From positions 9,948,351 to 10,012,350 of the forward strand of contig CM022677.1 in NCBI GenBank assembly GCA_012295275.1: a stretch of DNA of 64,000 nt. The letters run 5' to 3'. The DNA is from Chrysomallon squamiferum (taxonomy: Eukaryota; Mollusca; Gastropoda; Neomphalida; Peltospiridae). The translations under genes and the position numbers were made by a program. Positions 42,651 through 54,200 of the stretch are shown here, in pieces (position 1 is the first letter of the stretch; the number at the start of each line of letters is the position of its first letter). Below the pieces are notes generated by a model, which saw only the letters and a list, made by a program, of their open reading frames with translations, did not search any database and was not told the origin of the DNA.

Positions 42651-42992
42651 GTTTTTATTTTTTTTTAATGACCAGCTGGGATCATTAAATCATGTACTCA
42701 GTTTTTGTCTACTGTTTTCAATCAGCTTTTCATCTGAATAATGCAAAAGTTAACAACCAAACACTTACTGTTGATGGTTAATTTAGATTTGTATATTATT
42801 ATATCTTATTAATCTCTCTGTCTCTCTCTCTATATATATCTCTCTTACACACATGTGAATTTCATTTTCTAACTATTTAGATTTGACAAATTTCTCATTA
42901 TTTTATTTTTCTTCTTTTTTTTTTCTTTTTTTTCTGCTGATAGTTAAAATACAGTTGCCAAGTTTCTTGATACTATTTTTCATTTACTTCAG

Positions 42993-43061
42993 ATATTCCA
43001 GAATCCAAACCAGACACAAGTTCTCTGCAGGAAATAAGTCTGAACTCCAGTTGTTTATTAG
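42993..43061 (+). pseudogene. LRR gene fragment, exon 3
   Basis: 69 bp between acceptor TTTACTTCAG and donor TTAG then GTATGT, reading IPESKPDTSSLQEISLNSSC then LL in phase 1. SLQEISLNSS fits the beta-strand half of an LRR. Confidence 0.45.
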
Positions 43062-43390
43062 GTATGTGTATTAAACATGTAAAAACTGCTTGTTTCTTTT
43101 TTGTCTTTGTCCTCTCTCTTTGTTACACATACTTTCTCTCTGTATATTTTTCTACCTCATTCTACTTAACACTCTCTCTTTCTTCTCTGTATTTTCTGTG
43201 TGTCTTTGTCTGGCACCTCAGTGTATTTGTTATCTGTTGTTGGTATTTAGGGTTAGTTTGTGTGTTTGTTTCTGAGTTTCTGTCTGTCTATGTGTGTATA
43301 TGTATGTGTATTTGCTAGCTTTTTCTCTGTGTGTTTCCGTTGTAGTATGTATTTGAAAGATGAATGATTTTTTTTTTTCATTTTTTCAAG

Positions 43391-43488
43391 ATGAATCGAA
43401 TCAAAGTTCTGTTGAAAGGCTGGCATTCAGCATGAACGAAGCTGACAGACTACAAAGAAACTGGCCACAGAGAAATTTACGAACTTGA
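43391..43488 (+). pseudogene. LRR gene fragment, last exon
   Basis: The acceptor follows a long T tract (TTTTTTCAAG). In phase 1, continuous with exon 3, it reads DESNQSSVERLAFSMNEADR then LQRNWPQRNLRT and a stop at 43,486-43,488. A different frame stays open much further (to about 43,636: EIYELELYQFKKSKNKLLFF and on), so a one-base shift near 43,471 may hide the real C-terminus. Confidence 0.4.
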
Positions 43489-43636
43489 ACTATATCAATT
43501 TAAGAAAAGCAAAAATAAACTCTTGTTCTTTGGACAATTGCATTTGTTGATGTCACTGATTCAGCAAGCAACCATTAACTTAGATGGGTCGAGATTGGCT
43601 GATACAGATGCAGTGAAAGCCATTTCTAGTCAATAG

Positions 43637-44190
43637 TAGCCATTTGATTCAGATATTAATGTGTGTGTGTGTGTGTGTGTGTCTGTCTGTCAGCAATAGT
43701 GATAATTGTACTACTCATGTAATAGTGTGTGTGTGTGAGTGAGTGAGTGAGTGAGTGTGTGTGTGTATCAGCAATAGTGATAATTGCTACTCGGATATTA
43801 TTTGGGTGTGTGTGGTGTTGTCCCATCTTATCGAATCCCGTTTTGTTGAAATTAATACAGAAATAACAACCTGACTCTATCTTGCTACTGAATGGGTTAA
43901 TAAAATGTGGTAAATGTATTATTTGTTTTGTGTCTTGTGTGGTCTTTTATTTCTTGAAACTTTGTTAATCCTCCTGTGTTTCACAAATTGTTTTGTTTAA
44001 CCTATTAATCCAATCTTCTCTGTCAGTTAAAAACAATCAAATCTTGTGCTATCTTTCTTTAAAAATTGGCTAATCTTCCTTTGTTTTACATTGTTTTGGT
44101 TAGTCTATTGATCCAATCTTCCCGGGCTTGTTTAACATTTTCAAATTGCACCCTGTGTCTTGTTTTATTTATTTAATCACCCACCTGATA
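43637..44190. repeat. TG-rich simple repeats, no gene seen
   Basis: TG runs at 43,660-43,690 and 43,724-43,766 (with GTGA units). The short motif TCAGCAATAGTGATAATTG recurs at 43,690, 43,768, 44,833 and 44,890, so this stretch is a diverged duplicate of 44,815-44,930. Confidence 0.6.
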
Positions 44191-44191
44191 A

Positions 44192-44740
44192 CCAGACTGA
44201 CATTCGTTTCATGAGCAGCATCTGCAAGCAGGTGAGAGACAAAATCACACAACAGATCTACAACGATGAGATTGCCCACCACGATGACAACAGCGTTCTC
44301 GCCTTGCCTACCTTCCAGTGTGAAGAGCGCCTTGTACTGTCATCGTAAAACCACCATCCCCATCCTCCCAGCCTCCAGAGAAGCACCCTGGACACAAACA
44401 CAAGATGCTTCCTCTTGTTCACAGCTGGAGATGCTGACAAAATGGTTCTCAACTGATGATCAGCTCAGAGATTTACAGACAGCTGAGACAATCTACATGG
44501 ACAGGACGTTCTCCTCTTGCCCTGGTTTGTGGAACCAGTTTTACATTGTGCATGGATTCTTTGGTTCCCCCCCAACAGCACTCTACCCCACCAGCACCCC
44601 AACATCCACAAATTTGTAGACCTCATCCAAGGAAGCCAAAAGGATTCAGATACAGTTTGGAGGTGCTAGGATGTCTCAAGAGACAGTTGTAGGCTGGAGC
44701 GAAGACACCTCTCCAGTGCCTCGATGCAGCTGGACACCTC
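44192..44740 (+). pseudogene. MULE-type transposase fragment
   Basis: Frame-shifted pieces resemble the catalytic part of a Mutator-like transposase of the type common in invertebrates: MSSICKQVRDKITQQIYNDE, PTFQCEER, ALYCHRKTTIPILPASREAP, FLLFTAGDADKMV, FSTDDQLRDLQTAETIYMDR, then TFSSCPGLWNQFYIVHGFFG. The YxD of ETIYMD matches the first catalytic Asp region of MULE transposases, and FSSCP then FYIVHG is the usual continuation. At least three frame changes lie within 550 bp, and the N- and C-terminal thirds are absent. It is a dead fragment. Confidence 0.75.
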
Positions 44741-45379
44741 GTGAAACTTGAACTTTGTAATTCGGTTGATCATAATGTATCTGAACACAGTGTGCCTTTG
44801 ACAAGATGGGATAGAACTGTGTGTGTGTGTGTGTCAGCAATACTGATAATTGCTACTACTCAGGTAATAGTATGTGTGAGTGAGTGTATTAGCAATAGTG
44901 ATAATTGCTACTCTTATAATAGTGTGTGTATTAAGAAATATTTGGTTATCAGTTTATATGTTTAAATGCTTTGTACAAAAGCACACTATGTTTCACACAT
45001 TTATACACACATATACACAGACACATATACATCAATTTATCCATGATATCTGTATATATCTATCTATATTTTTACCTAATTATTGGCTACCTAACCTTCA
45101 ATCTATCTCTCAAGTGATCAATATGTCTATCTCTATATCAATCTATCTCACCTTCTCAGTTACACACACACACACACACACACACGTACATATACTCCCT
45201 GTATTTACATCCTTTTTAATTAATTAAATACACTCTTTCTATGTATTTGTCTATCTATAAATATATTTATCTATCTATTTATCCCATATACATAAGCAAC
45301 AGACTCAGTCTTTCTTACAGTTGTGCAGGTATATATATATACTCATGCCTCCTAGCATCTATCTAGCTATCTTTATATA
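44741..45379. other. simple-repeat-rich spacer, no gene seen
   Basis: TG run at 44,819-44,834, CA run at 45,161-45,184, and TATC/TCTA-type short repeats. Open frames here consist of Y, T, H and L from the repeats. Confidence 0.6.
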
Positions 45380-46148
45380 TCTCTATCCTCCACCAAACTT
45401 TAAGTAAATGAATCCATCTACATTATATTCCATCAGTAACTATCCATGCATCCATGTACACCTTCCTGGCTATTTCCCTAAATAATTGTAACTACTTTAC
45501 ATAGCTATCTTTCTCTGTTACTGTCCATTTATAACTCTCATTCACAATTCCCATATTTAGCCATCTTTATCACTGGCACACACACACATGCACACACACA
45601 CACTTTTCTTATGCATATGCATATGGTTATCACCTATCTACCTATCTCTGTACATCTCTATAGGTATATCTATCTACACAATTTCTCAGTCTATCAATGC
45701 AATCAATCTAACTAACAGTTGTCGATTTTTCTTTTATCTTGTCCATCCATTGACATTAATAACCATCAACAACATCTATCAGTCATTTAAACATCACCTT
45801 GCCTACATACTTTCATATCCACATTCAAATATTCCTATTTTTTTGTATGTTTGCACACAAATATACTCAATATATTTACACGGTTCAAAAAACACAAGCA
45901 AATTTCCTTACCATAAGCATTTATATACTATTCCCGGCTCCAACTTATGCATACCTACACTGAGAAGTACACCTGTTTGTGTGTTTGCTACAGATATATA
46001 TATACACACATTCGTTATTGTACATTACAATCCATACTTGCCTACACCTATCTGTCTCTGTGTCTTCTGTCTATTAGATAACTATCTACATATATCCACA
46101 TTATGGTAATATTCATCCGCCAATGAGTGAAAATTATTTATTTTATTT

Positions 46149-46150
46149 TA

Positions 46151-46239
<89 letters not shown>

Positions 46240-46240
46240 T
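46149..46240. repeat. compound (TTA)n(TTG)n microsatellite
   Basis: A TTA run of about 60 bp passes directly into a TTG run of about 32 bp. Polyasparagine and polyglutamine frames on the minus strand are artefacts of this repeat. Confidence 0.95.
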
Positions 46241-46682
46241 TTGGCTGGCGACGTCGTAATAATATATGAAAACAAAAAAGAAAGAATAAAAAAATATAAA
46301 AAATAGTACGAAACGGGTATGAAGACGCGCCCACACTCACACAAATGTTACGACCATTGCAGCAATTACTTCTCAATACTAGGCATCTGTGTATAAGCGG
46401 CATTGGTTATATGATATATTTCCCCAAATTAATTTTAATAATCCATGTAGAACTGATTGCATTATGAAGGAATACATGTTTAAAATTTTGTAAATACTGA
46501 TCGGCGTTCGACACTTCCATCTTGGATTTCGATCTGCAGTTTCCGTGCGCGCTCGGTGTATTTTGTGCCGTTACGAGTAATCGTTCCTGATGGTACCATA
46601 AGTATTCTACTCGAAATTGTTAGTCGAATTTGAAATATTTTGACGGTCTGACTTCGCTTTTATTTTTTTTTTGGGGGGGAAC

Positions 46683-47125
46683 TTTTATTATTAAATAGCT
46701 TTCAAATAATATCAAGTATGGTGTACTGCATATGTGCAAATATACAAAACATTTCAAATAAAAATAATTTGTAAATAAATTCATTATATTTAAAGAGATA
46801 AATCGAAAACAAAAAAGCTAAATTAAATGAAAAAAAATGAAACTGGCATTTTACAATAATTATATGAATAACAATAACACATTAAATAAATCAAAAATAA
46901 AGTAAACTGGTGATTTAAAAGGCAAAGAAGACGCAGGGAATGTTAATATGCTGGTCCTGTTTGCTACAGAATATGCAGAATTAGTTCTTTTCATCTAAAA
47001 GCAGCAAATCTAAATTACCGTCAGCTCGCATATGCGGAGAATTCCATTTTAGCAATTTGTGGTCTACGGGAAATAACTCTATTTAACAAATTGGTAAATA
47101 TACAAAAAAGACTGAGTATTTAGTA
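46683..47125 (+). repeat. dispersed repeat family R, copy 2
   Basis: Matches 22,785-23,510 in order and orientation (CTTTCAAATAATATCAAGT, GCATATGTGCAAATATACA, GCAGGGAATGTTAAT, GGGAAATAACTCTATTTAAC, ending AAAAAAGACTGAGT). The reverse complement at 35,045-35,300 is its partner in the left inverted arm. Confidence 0.65.
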
Positions 47126-47536
47126 AACTATTAAAAAAATGAAATCAAAGAGAATTTTTTTTTTTTTTCAATAAATGAGAAAGACTCAGAAGAGACGAAA
47201 GATTTTTTGTGACATCTTAAGTCAGCTGAATAAAGATCATTCACTGAATTTACTAAATTCACTAAGATGTTTTTCTTTAAACCTATATATTATTTATTAT
47301 TTCTGTTTTATATAACTGTTTCTTTACAATAAATATAAATACTCATTTTATTTCCTTTCTTACTCTTTTCTTTTTCCCTTATGTTACGGAATTTAGACTG
47401 CATAACAAATAGTTACTTCAAATCACACCTCTTTATTTTGTTTGCTATGAAATTCAAATTGTGTAACTTATTGTAACTACAGTCACATCCGTTCTTTTAA
47501 ATGGGTTCCGCTAATTTTTCAACTCCATGGCGTTGT

Positions 47537-47547
47537 TATAAAAGGGC
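47537..47547 (+). promoter_or_regulatory. TATA-box-like motif in the insertion
   Basis: TATAAAAGGGC is a good TATA-box match, placed about 155 bp into the TG...CA insertion, where an LTR promoter would be expected. No transcription start can be shown. Confidence 0.35.
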
Positions 47548-47579
47548 TGGCATTTGGTAATTAAACCGGAACAAACGAA

Positions 47580-47935
47580 ATTCTGTCCATCGCAGCCAAA
47601 CATTACGACAAACAGTGGCAAAACGAATGGAACAACACCTAAAACAAATGGCACTTGAGCATCAAACCACTCATCGAAACACCCAGAATCACACTCGCCA
47701 ACAAACTACACAAAGTCAGAATTGGTTACTCGACCAACTTAAATGCAATCTGATACAAATATCACAACACCACATCACCCAACTGCAACTGTCTCTCCGA
47801 AACCATGAAACACTACTTGTTTCACTGTCAAAATTTCGCCAAGGAAAGACAAGCACTACGCAATACATTGGAGGAACTAAAAATCGAGTTCACGCTCCAA
47901 AACATCTTGGCACCAAACACGAAATACAACAATTA
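47580..47935 (+). pseudogene. LINE ORF2 C-terminal fragment
   Basis: One frame reads ILSIAAKHYDKQWQNEWNNT, stop, NKWHLSIKPLIETPRITLAN, KLHKVRIGYSTNLNAI, stop, YKYHNTTSPNCNCLSETMKH, YLFHCQNFAKERQALRNTLE, then EELKIEFTLQNILAP and a stop. The CxC...H...C zinc-binding pattern (CNC...KHYLFHC) after a KVRIGYSTNLNA segment is the standard C-terminal end of reverse transcriptases from non-LTR retrotransposons (Jockey/I/CR1-like). Two in-frame stops (47,640-47,642 and 47,751-47,753) and the absence of the polymerase domain mean it is dead. Confidence 0.75.
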
Positions 47936-48167
47936 AATGAAACAAACAACAATTGAATGAATTTATTGACTTACAGATTGATCGGTTGAACAGCTGATTG
48001 ATCTATGGATGTATTGGCTGACTGACGGATCAGTTTGAATAGTTAATTAAATTAATAATTAAAAACAAAAATATACGTACCTACATACTAACTTGGTTAT
48101 GGATTTTAAAAAATGTACATAATAAATGTAAATAAGTTAACTACGTTTATGTTCTTATTCTTTTTAG

Positions 48168-48350
48168 TTGCAGGTGTTTCTAGCATCTTTTAAATCAATG
48201 AAAAGACCATCGGGGAAAAAAAAAAAAAAAAAAAAAAAAAATAGTTTAGAATTGTTGGACCAGAGGGAAGCAGCGAAAAAGAACAAGGAGACATCATCAG
48301 CAGCCGAGAACAGAACAAACAAACAGACACAACCAACACAGACCCAGTGA
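48168..48350 (+). other. short Lys/Gln-rich open frame after poly(A)
   Basis: The frame spans a 26-base A run (48,216-48,241), so the lysine tract reflects the homopolymer. Downstream it reads LELLDQREAAKKNKETSSAA. Charged sequences like this precede some Helitron and retroelement ORFs, but nothing specific can be named. Confidence 0.2.
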
Positions 48351-49969
48351 CGAATACGAGACCTTCAACGAGCTAGACAAGTGCCGGAAACAACAAGGCG
48401 CAGAAAACATCAACGAAACATCACAACCGATTCGTTACGATCTGATATGTTGGACATTCCCTTGTGCCCTGTTATCGTAACGAGAACCCACTCTCTTTCC
48501 TTACCCAAAACTCTTTTCTGCAACGGACACACCCGCTAACCTGTCAGTTTCCAGTATGTAAAAGGAGAGAAGGAAACTGACAAGTCGAGACATGTCAGGC
48601 GGGGAAAGCAAGGTTTTTGAATGACATTGTCTTTACTGAGGAGTATGGTAAGCAGTTGTCTATTCTTATTTTGATAAGGTGTAACATTTATTATACTTAA
48701 AATTTTAATGTTTTAATCTGCAGATTCTTATTTTGTCTTGGTTCCCCGAATGACCTTACTCGTATCATTAATCAAAATTAATTAAACATATGTTTTACGA
48801 TTGTATAATGTATTATTATGAAGTCACCTGTATATAATAATTAAATAATTAACGTGAACCGTAGCTGGTGTTGTGATTATTTCTGTCAGTTTAGCGTTTA
48901 GATTCCTTGTTAGCGGCCATTAAAGCCCTTTTTTCCCTAGACTGAGTTTTAATAAAACATCCAAGATGTTTAAAGATTTGAGCCCCATGACACCTTGTTT
49001 CAGTATTCTTTATTAATTATTATTTTATCATTTTAATTAGTATTATTGTAGTTGTTGTCGTTTTTATCGTTAATGTCGTTATGTCAGATATTATTACTGT
49101 CATCATTATAAACAAAGAAACAATTATCAATGGATAAATAGACAGATTAGATAGACACACACACATACAAACACATACATAGAAAATAAAGTCTGGTATA
49201 TATGTTTGCGTTACAGGATATTTATATATATAAGTTGATATCAATGATACGATGTTTAGGTATGTAATTAAATAATACACAGATAGATACACTGAAGATA
49301 GCTAGGGATGGATATAGCGACAGATAGGCATTTGACATTTCATAGTCAAATGAACTTGTAAGAAAATGTTTGTACATGCATTATAATATAATATCATATT
49401 AACCTCGCTTTTAACATCTTTTCTTTTATTGGACATTTTAATTACTCATTTCAGTTTAGATTTTTTTTCTATCCATCTACCTGTCTGTCTATCTATCTAC
49501 CTCTCTGTCTGACTCTCAGATTGGAGAGATAAATGTAGGTGCAATTATAATTTAAGTAAATTTGTTATAAACACTGCAGAAAACACTGATAATAAAGCAG
49601 CGATGATATTTCATCTCACTAGGAGAGATTCTGTATATGCTGAAAATACTGAAAGATCTTCGAGATTAATATTAATAAATTTATTTATTTATTTGTTTTT
49701 ATTTTTATGGGTTTTTTATTTTGTAAATTAAGTTAATTTGCGTTTTATCTCATAGAAAACTAAGCTTATCCCTGTAAACTGCAACTGAAATGTCTTGTTT
49801 TTCAGTGACGAACAAAAATGTTCTTGTTCAAGTAAATATAAGTCAGTTTTCAACATCCTTCTCACGTTTTATTTCTCTCCAGATTATTCCTAGTTGAACA
49901 TTAATTGTATAATTATGAATTTAATTTCAACAGTGGATAATAGAATATTACTTGCTTGACTGAAAAAAC

Positions 49970-50660
49970 AATACCTCTATTTTTCAATACACTGTGTGTG
50001 TAATACATAATATTACCGCTACGCCTCTGTTAACAACATAAAACATGTAACATAAATAGTGATGGCAGTTCTGTATTTTGAGTATTTACTGAAACAAGAA
50101 GCTTTGACGTACAGTGAAGTTTTCATAACGCCGTGTAAAATTACTCTTACGTAGCTTTTCAGTGAAATGTGTTGTGATCTTAGTAAAATGAAACATGTCT
50201 GATGTGATAAAATGTCACTGAGGAGGTCTCGATATTTTTGGATTTTTATAATTCTACTGTTATTTATAAAAACACGCTAACCTGGAACCCCAATCTGCAT
50301 TTCTGAATGTACACAGTAATGTTTACTATAATGCTGCAGTATAAACATAAAAAGGACAACACACAACAACAACAACAACAATAGTAATATAAAGAAAAGA
50401 ACATGTTAATCTTTATTCGATTTCTTTACTTCTCTATCCATAAGACTTTAAAAGTTGACATCACTACAGGTCTGGATGTCAGTATATTTTTATGACGTAG
50501 CTCTAGGTTCACACATACAAATAACCTGGAGATATCCACTTTTCAGTCCTCTTTATAGAGAAATAGAATATGATGTTGTATTTTTGTATTTATTTATATT
50601 TTTGTTTACATAAAACTAAAAAGGTGAAAATGAGCGAGACATTTATTTTAATAATAATAA

Positions 50661-50691
<31 letters not shown>

Positions 50692-51230
50692 GCATCGTAT
50701 AATAAAAAAAAATTATGGCGTACATTTATTATAATTTATTATGTACTTCAGAGGTGTATAAATATAAAATGTCACATTATTATACAGTTAAAAGAAAATC
50801 TCTAAAACTGTGAATTAAACAAAACTAAACAAAACAAAAAAAAAAAAAAGAAAGAAAAAAGAAACATAATATACTGTAGGGAAATAGAGAGTTATGTACA
50901 CTTTTTTCAACAGTAGCTGAAGAGTTGATACTTGGCTTTTATTCTACTGGAATAATTTAGAAACTGAGAAATATACTTAATATTACCGCTACGCCTCTGT
51001 TAACAAACATAAAACATGTAACATAAATAGTGATGGCGGTTCTTATTTTCATGACGCCGTGTAAAATGACACTACTTAGCTTTTCAGTGAAACAAATTCT
51101 CTTAATAAAATGTCACATTAGTATGGAAGCGTTCTTGACATTTTGGATTTTACATATAATTCTACCGTTGTTTATAAAAACATGCTAACACGAAACCCCA
51201 ATCTACATTTCTGAATGCACACAGTTTTCT
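49970..51230. repeat. internal duplicate of a 250-bp block
   Basis: TAATATTACCGCTACGCCTC and the following TAAAACATGTAACATAAATA block occur at about 50,008 and again at about 50,981, and once in copy 1 at about 24,460. The 50,981 copy continues into the ACGCCGTGTAAAAT, TTAGCTTTTCAGTGAAA and ATTTTGGATTTTACATATAA order seen in copy 1. The 50,008 copy has extra sequence between these landmarks. Confidence 0.8.
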
Positions 51231-54200
51231 CAGTAAAATCCTACAGTATTATTTTATGTATCAGTTTAATTAGTATTATTTTAGTTTTTGTTAAGTTTAA
51301 AAAAATAAATAAATAAATAAATAAATAAATAAATATAATTTCAATTTTAATACCAACTACACAATTTAAATAGTTGATGCTGGATATTTCTATCGTATTA
51401 CACATATTATGTAGTTGGGAAGGCGCCAGGTGAGATTGTATTGATAACTGGAGGAGAAACATTATTATTTATTTGATAGTAAAGACATTGTTATGTTTTA
51501 ATAGGATGAAACAAATGATATATTTAGTCTAGCTAACTAAAAATATCCTCATATCTCAATTAAATTCTTAGATTCTCAAATAGTGTAATTTATCATGTGT
51601 TTATTTCTGAATTTACAAGTCGAGCGCTGTAAAATGCCACTATAAAATAAAAGGTCACATCCAGATTAAAGTGATATTTGATTAACAACAGAACAGATTA
51701 CACTAAAAAGGCTCTGCATGATGCTGAAAACTGAGCTTTTACTTTATAAGAATCCATTCATTTTTGTTGATAAGTTGATGATAAGGTATAATATTAGTTG
51801 TCAACATGAGCGCAGTTTTCACAGGAAATTTGAAACTGAACGGCCACATTTACTGTTGTTAAGATTATTCTTGAAAAGCCGATGATATTCATTTAGCCGT
51901 ACCCAAGATTATACTGACAATTTTTTATATAGTATCAATATTTATTACGATGCAAAAGAGAGGTAAATCTTAATAAAATATCGATGTAAACAGTGGTTCT
52001 TTTACTCTGAGGGAATGTAATTTCCGTCTCAGTCTCAATTTAATCGTATAAGCTGCACAGCTGATAGTAAATTCCGTCCAGTAGTCTCAAATTAGCTTGA
52101 GAAATCTATGCTCACCCAAATTAAATATATTGTCCAGCAGCGCAGTTTATAAAGCAAAATGTAGAATCAGGAAAAATAATATATTTTATGTTCATTTCAA
52201 AAATCTTCACCTTTTCCTGTATTTTTTATTTAATAGTGTCTTCGCCTAGGAAACTTGATTTACGTGGTAGACTGTAAAACCGATGACGTAATCGAGACCT
52301 CGTGTGACACTTTGCGTCTGCTACAAATAATATCGAATGATAATTTTAAATAAGAAATATTTACTTGTTGACAGTACTATACAAAACCAAAGCAGATATC
52401 ATACGATGAAACCTACAGAACCCTCAGTGATAGATCTAGGGTCCTGTAAAATGTACATTAATTTTTATTTTCATAAATAATAGAAAATAATTTATTAACA
52501 TTGCAAAAGTAATTTAAAATAATTAATTTTAAAATGAACATTGAAACAATAAGTTTTATAGGAGATACACAAAAAGTATATACATTATTAGGGAGATGTA
52601 AAAAAAGAAATTGTTAAAGCTGTGTAGAATGTATGGATTGGTAGAGAAACAGATGAACAGATGTGGGTATATGTATGAGTGTGCGTGTGTGTGTGTGTGT
52701 GCAGAAGGATGAGTTGGTACGAACATGTTATCTGTGAGAAAGAGTTAATGTGATTGTTGTCAAATAACTGCTGTATGTGAAAGACAGTGTCCTTGTTTAT
52801 GGATAAATAAATACAAGTTCCAAGTGTTTTCATTGTTTCATCTTTTCAAAAAATGAACCGAAAAATGATATAAAAATAGAGATAAAAAACAGAATTATTA
52901 ATTGGATTATTTTAATGATTTATTATTATATTATTGTCCTGATTTTAAATTAATGTATTAACGTTAAAAGATATCTGCAAAATTAATCACATTAATAAGT
53001 AATTTTAGCCAAGTATTTTAAAACAGATTTGCAGTAATTTGTATTTAAAAATAAAAAAATGAAATTATGTATGTCTATAATACTAATATTAATACTACTA
53101 CTACTACTACTACTACTACTAATACTACTAATATTCAACTGATAATAATAATAAAATTTAAAAGATATAAAATTTAATTTGCTTGATTATGGCTTCAATA
53201 TGACAGTCTATGACATCAAATAAAAGTTAAATGGGTTCATAATACATCTTAAAGGCATATGTCACTATAATTCATTATTATAATGTGAATTTAGAAAAGT
53301 GGGGTTTAGTTTTATGTTATAATGCATTATAATTATATTTCACATTTAACAAACTTCATTTTGATTAGTAACATCGTGCAGAGTGATCTTGACTGCTCAA
53401 GATGTATAGTGTATATGTTGTATAAAATTGTATTGTTTTTACTCAAGGTAAATAACTTTAACGTCTTTGTAAATATACAAAAAAGACTGAGTGTGGGGGG
53501 AGAGAGAATAAGAAGTATATATATATATATAAATAATGATTATGTCAGATTATCTTTTGCTAGTTGACAAACAAATACAGAAGACATTGATCCATATATA
53601 CATAATAAAAATAATAACATACAAAGACTATGCTTTATTTTTTATATTTTTTTTAAATTAAATAACATTTTTAATATTAAATAACTGAAACAATTTCAGA
53701 AATATTTTCTATTTTCATTATTGTTTTTAAATAAGATGCAATGTGTTTGATTTTCTATTAAGAACAAATAATGTTTTTTTTTATTAAAAATATTTGTACT
53801 GACATATTATGTAACATAACCTGGCTATATTTTATTGTTGATCAAAAACACCAAAATTTGCTAAAATTATTTAAAGTATGAATTTGCATAATCTTACAAT
53901 ATCTCTCTTAGAATAAAATAATGAAAATTTGAATCTGAAAGCTGGATAATATTTACTATAATTCTTAAAAGCGAAGACTGTAAGTGACTATTTGAATTAC
54001 TTTGTTGTCATATGCATTTCTGAACCTTTTTACCAGATTTCCTTACTGTTGCTTAAGTAAACAATTTTCTTTCTGCAGATGATAACTTGTGCAGTTCAAC
54101 TGCTAGTGATGTCTCCCAATTACACTATAACAAAATATGAGGTGCTAACAAACCAGCTTAAATTTTCATTCACCTTGGAAACATTAAATACCATTTTGTA

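Larger units (their letters stand above)
40806..43488 (+). pseudogene. leucine-rich-repeat gene fragment, possibly TONSL-like
   Basis: Four plus-strand exon candidates (40,806-41,252; 41,636-41,761; 42,993-43,061; 43,391-43,488) have AG/GT borders. Phases agree between exons 1 and 2 (phase 0) and between exons 3 and 4 (phase 1). A linking exon between 2 and 3 would be needed and was not found. The peptides give a low-complexity P/S/T/K region, then KLTQALPLSQILECLKNIQ running into VLNLSGNSFGPEAF, a ribonuclease-inhibitor-type LRR. The last two exons read SLQEISLNSSCLL and MNEADRLQRNWPQR. The arrangement of LRRs followed by a short tail suggests the C-terminal part of Tonsoku-like (TONSL), a DNA-repair scaffold, but other LRR proteins (CARMIL, NLR-type) cannot be excluded. 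No TPR or ankyrin exons were seen. A frameshift and an in-frame stop argue for a pseudogene or sequence errors. Confidence 0.5.
47382..48995 (+). mobile_element. TG...CA-bounded insertion, LTR-retroelement-like
   Basis: Comparison with the uninterrupted left arm defines this insertion. It starts TGTTACGGAATTTAGACTGC and ends GAGCCCCATGACA. It is flanked by CCTTA on the left and CCTTG on the right, where the empty site reads CCTTG, so a 5-bp target duplication with one later change is likely. A TATAAAAGGGC box lies at 47,537-47,547. TG...CA ends and 5-bp duplications are typical of LTR retroelements. However, the inside carries a LINE-type ORF2 tail, so the insertion is composite or the assignment is wrong. 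Confidence 0.45.
45380..49525 (-). repeat. inverted duplication, right arm
   Basis: Reverse-complement partner of 34,250-37,360. It is longer than the left arm mainly because of an insertion at about 47,382-48,995. Where the left arm reads CTGAAACAAGGGAGAAAG without interruption, the right arm has the complementary halves split by that insertion. The arm includes the TATC/TCTA repeats, a copy of repeat family R (46,683-47,125) and the GTCTGTCTATC run near 49,480. Confidence 0.8.

Noticed and set aside
46138-46403. Polyglutamine/polyasparagine protein on the minus strand
   Set aside because: It is produced by the compound TTA/TTG microsatellite.
48168-48241. Lysine-rich nuclear localisation signal
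   Set aside because: The lysine run is coded by a poly(A) homopolymer and has no supporting gene context.
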